NCBI RefSeq assembly: GCF_900233005.1
Contig: NZ_LT960611.1
Span: forward strand, 2,170,001-2,234,000
Source of the DNA: Vibrio tapetis subsp. tapetis
GTDB lineage: Bacteria > Pseudomonadota > Gammaproteobacteria > Enterobacterales > Vibrionaceae
Direction of reading: 5' to 3'
DNA length: 64,000 nucleotides
Shown: positions 61,967-64,000 of the stretch, piece by piece
Layout of the letters: each line of letters opens with the position of its first letter
Position numbering within the stretch: position 1 is the first letter of the stretch
The notes under the pieces: generated by a model
The model's database searches: none
Told to the model about the DNA's origin: nothing
What the model saw: the letters and a program-made list of their open reading frames with translations, nothing else
Translations under genes and position numbers: made by a program

Positions 61967-64000
61967 TCATGAATCAGAGACTAAAGCCCTTTTATTCATA
62001 TCAATGACTATCACTTCTATCTCATCGATACCTACATAACCGTGTGCAATTGACTTCCAATAGTCTTTTAGTGCCGAAGCGAGCTTATCAATACCTACTC
62101 GCTTGCCGCCTATTTCCCAACATTTGGTCGACTTCTGTGATACTAAAAGAAATACGCCACAACCAGCAGTACCCTCTCTAAGGTAGTCACCAACTAGTTG
62201 GTTTCGAAGCCGCTCGCATAATTCAGGGCCACTCCAACCTTTATCGAGTAACTTTAACTCAATCGGCACTGGGGACATGACGTTCGGGTTAGCAAGCCAG
62301 ATATCCATTCGTTGTTCATTAGCTAGCTCTGGCTCTTCTGCAACCGAGTAGTGTCCGTTGGCACTTTTTCTTAGCTCAGCAGCAATTAGCGTTCTAACCT
62401 CATTTTCTTTGGTCGCTCTCTGCCACGTCATCCATGGGCTATCATTACCATTTTCTACCCAATCCTTAATCGAAAGAATCTGTTGGATACCCAGTTCAAA
62501 TAGTTGCCTGTGCGACTCAGGAGAGATCTGCTTAGTCTTATGGAACTCCTTAAACTGATTATCCGACCATAAAGGAACATCTCCATAAGCTTCAGCCATT
62601 TTGTATGCGCTCTTTCTCATCCATGGTCGATGTGATTCGTCAGGATGATCTTTTATCAGCTGTGTCAATGCGCAATAGCTCTCTTTAGAGGGAAGCTCAA
62701 CCAAGTAGTTGAACAACATATCTCTTGCTTCTTGAGCATGATCTCTTGTTGTGGGGCTATAGACCCCTGTACCTGCTCGATTAAGATCATCACTGACTCT
62801 GATATATTTATGCATCAGCACGTACAAAGCCTTTAGGTGAGCAACCACTTTAAACTGTCCTATATTATAAAGAGATCGATGTGAGCTCCTCCCACCTAAC
62901 AAAGCTTCCAGAAATACTTCCGCAGCGTGCGTTGCCTGTTCAGGCTCAAGCGTTGCTAACCACTCCTCTAAACCTGGAATACCTTGGTCAGGCTCACTAT
63001 CGACTAACAGCGCATACCACCATGCAATTTCATGATCGTCACCTTGACTTGCTGATATGTATTTTTGGGCTAGCAAAGATAGTTGCCTAGCACTAATACC
63101 ACCTTCTATCAAGAGTCGTAAGCAGTATTCCTTATTGGCTTGGATTAGATGGGCTGAACGAATTAGGTACTCAAATACAGCACCAGCGAGATGTTGTTTG
63201 AGCCAAGGTACGTGATACACCAAATCGTGTAGAATATGGCTTGAAACCTTTTTGGCTTTACTATTATTCTCTAGCTCCCAAAACACCTCTTTAAGAATGG
63301 CGTTATTCGTTTCCTCTGGATAAGTTCGGTGTACTACCTCAAGCCAACTTGGGAATCCGTTTATATCCCATGTTATATAACGCAATAGGGTGCCAAGATC
63401 TTGACTACTCAAAGACTTAGGAAAGTTAGAGTCTTCCTTTGCTTGAATTTCTAGCCCAGCTAAGCCAAGTAACAAGGCATACGGGATTGAATTGTCAATC
63501 TCATTCTCTGAATGCAACTGTGGGCGGAAGTTGCGCCAATGATCCATACAGAACTCTTTGTATGCATTTGCCACTTCCAAGCCAAATTCAGGAATTAGCC
63601 TTTCCCATTGGTTTATACTACGTCGACTTATAGCTGAACTATCTTTTTCTAGGTCACTTAATAGCCAGACATGGATATTAGTAATTTCGCCAGACTTCAC
63701 ATTTGGAGCAGTAATCTGAGACGGGTTTTCTTGTAGTGACTGTATCCATTCTATTCGGCTACTTTCTCGCTCTTTCCGTTTTTTTTCTACTTGCCGGCGA
63801 TACTCCGCTTCCTTAGCCTCGTATCTTAGTGTTGATTCAGGAGTTATCGGATTTAACAAGTTCTCTAATCGTGAAACTAAGACTTCTTCACCATACACAG
63901 CAATACGAAGCTCCTCTAACATGTTTACAGGTGAGCCTAACTGTTGATAGAGCCTGAATGCAGCATTCAGTGCGACTAATCGGTCATCTTGCTCAAGGCG
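61967..64000 (-). CDS. Large unrecognised protein, C-terminal part; candidate PD-(D/E)xK nuclease domain
   Basis: 677 codons are visible. The frame stays open to the window edge, including 26 codons before an internal ATG at 63922, so the true start lies outside. Most of the visible part looks like a helical, repeat-rich solenoid (LLIEGGISARQLSLLAQKY, WEKVVH-type pairs of helices) with a charged coil near its beginning (EAEYRRQVEKKRKERESS). Near the end, Asp in QRMDIWLANP (about 62305) is followed 15 residues on by Glu and Lys in PIELKLLDKGW, the D-x(n)-E-x-K arrangement of PD-(D/E)xK nucleases, then NQLVGDYL and VFLLVSQK. This order resembles large STAND/NACHT-type or other defence proteins, but the ATPase part, if any, is not visible. 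I do not recognise the family. Confidence 0.55.
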   Translation of the reverse strand, partial: RLEQDDRLVALNAAFRLYQQLGSPVNMLEELRIAVYGEEVLVSRLENLLNPITPESTLRYEAKEAEYRRQVEKKRKERESSRIEWIQSLQENPSQITAPNVKSGEITNIHVWLLSDLEKDSSAISRRSINQWERLIPEFGLEVANAYKEFCMDHWRNFRPQLHSENEIDNSIPYALLLGLAGLEIQAKEDSNFPKSLSSQDLGTLLRYITWDINGFPSWLEVVHRTYPEETNNAILKEVFWELENNSKAKKVSSHILHDLVYHVPWLKQHLAGAVFEYLIRSAHLIQANKEYCLRLLIEGGISARQLSLLAQKYISASQGDDHEIAWWYALLVDSEPDQGIPGLEEWLATLEPEQATHAAEVFLEALLGGRSSHRSLYNIGQFKVVAHLKALYVLMHKYIRVSDDLNRAGTGVYSPTTRDHAQEARDMLFNYLVELPSKESYCALTQLIKDHPDESHRPWMRKSAYKMAEAYGDVPLWSDNQFKEFHKTKQISPESHRQLFELGIQQILSIKDWVENGNDSPWMTWQRATKENEVRTLIAAELRKSANGHYSVAEEPELANEQRMDIWLANPNVMSPVPIELKLLDKGWSGPELCERLRNQLVGDYLREGTAGCGVFLLVSQKSTKCWEIGGKRVGIDKLASALKDYWKSIAHGYVGIDEIEVIVIDMNKRALVSDS

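Overview
The window looks like a stretch of the large chromosome of a Vibrio (Vibrionaceae). The protein types, the gamma-proteobacterial gene order and the moderate AT content all fit, but the species cannot be fixed by reading alone. Several blocks keep the order known from Escherichia coli: rnd-fadD-yeaY(slp)-tsaB-yoaA; adhE-ychE; yejK divergent from yejLM; topB-ydjA-sppA-ansA; and yeaC-msrB-gapA-yeaD.

Layout. 1-12.6 kb is a core block (rnd, fadD, a hydrolase, an Slp lipoprotein, tsaB, yoaA) invaded by mobile DNA. It holds two near-identical group II introns in the same orientation, each directly behind an intrinsic terminator (fadD and adhE), and a broken IS256-family element. 12.6-24.9 kb holds adhE, ychE, a potassium channel, asd, a membrane Hpt protein with a lipoprotein partner, and yejK/yejLM. 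25-28.5 kb holds a tRNA-Ser gene followed by 100-bp tandem repeats that reuse its 3' end, and a large lipoprotein gene split by a frameshift. 28.5-42.3 kb holds an HDAC-family protein, an SDR, topB, ydjA, fadH with a FadR-like operator, sppA, ansA, a heptamer repeat, yeaC, msrB, gapA and yeaD. 42.8-46.8 kb holds a chemoreceptor, rlmA and an AraC regulator. 46.9-53.5 kb is a Fur-controlled hydroxamate-siderophore uptake locus: TonB receptor, FhuF-like reductase (frameshifted), and FhuC, FhuD, FhuB. 53.7-61.4 kb holds small proteins, a BCCT transporter, a cobalamin riboswitch in front of a lone CbiM-like gene, a LysR/MATE pair and a GNAT. 62-64 kb is the C-terminal part of a large unrecognised protein ending in a PD-(D/E)xK-like motif, the best candidate here for an undescribed (possibly defence) system.

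How genes work together. FadD activates fatty acids and FadH reduces dienoyl-CoA intermediates of unsaturated chains. The receptor, FhuD, FhuB and FhuC carry a ferric siderophore from outer membrane to cytoplasm, where the FhuF-like reductase would release iron. YejM helps control lipopolysaccharide synthesis. TsaB makes tRNA t6A, and YoaA is a repair helicase.

Quality caveat. Four genes (an intron maturase, the IS transposase, the large lipoprotein and fhuF) carry one-base indels at homopolymer runs. These may be real pseudogenes or residual sequencing errors.
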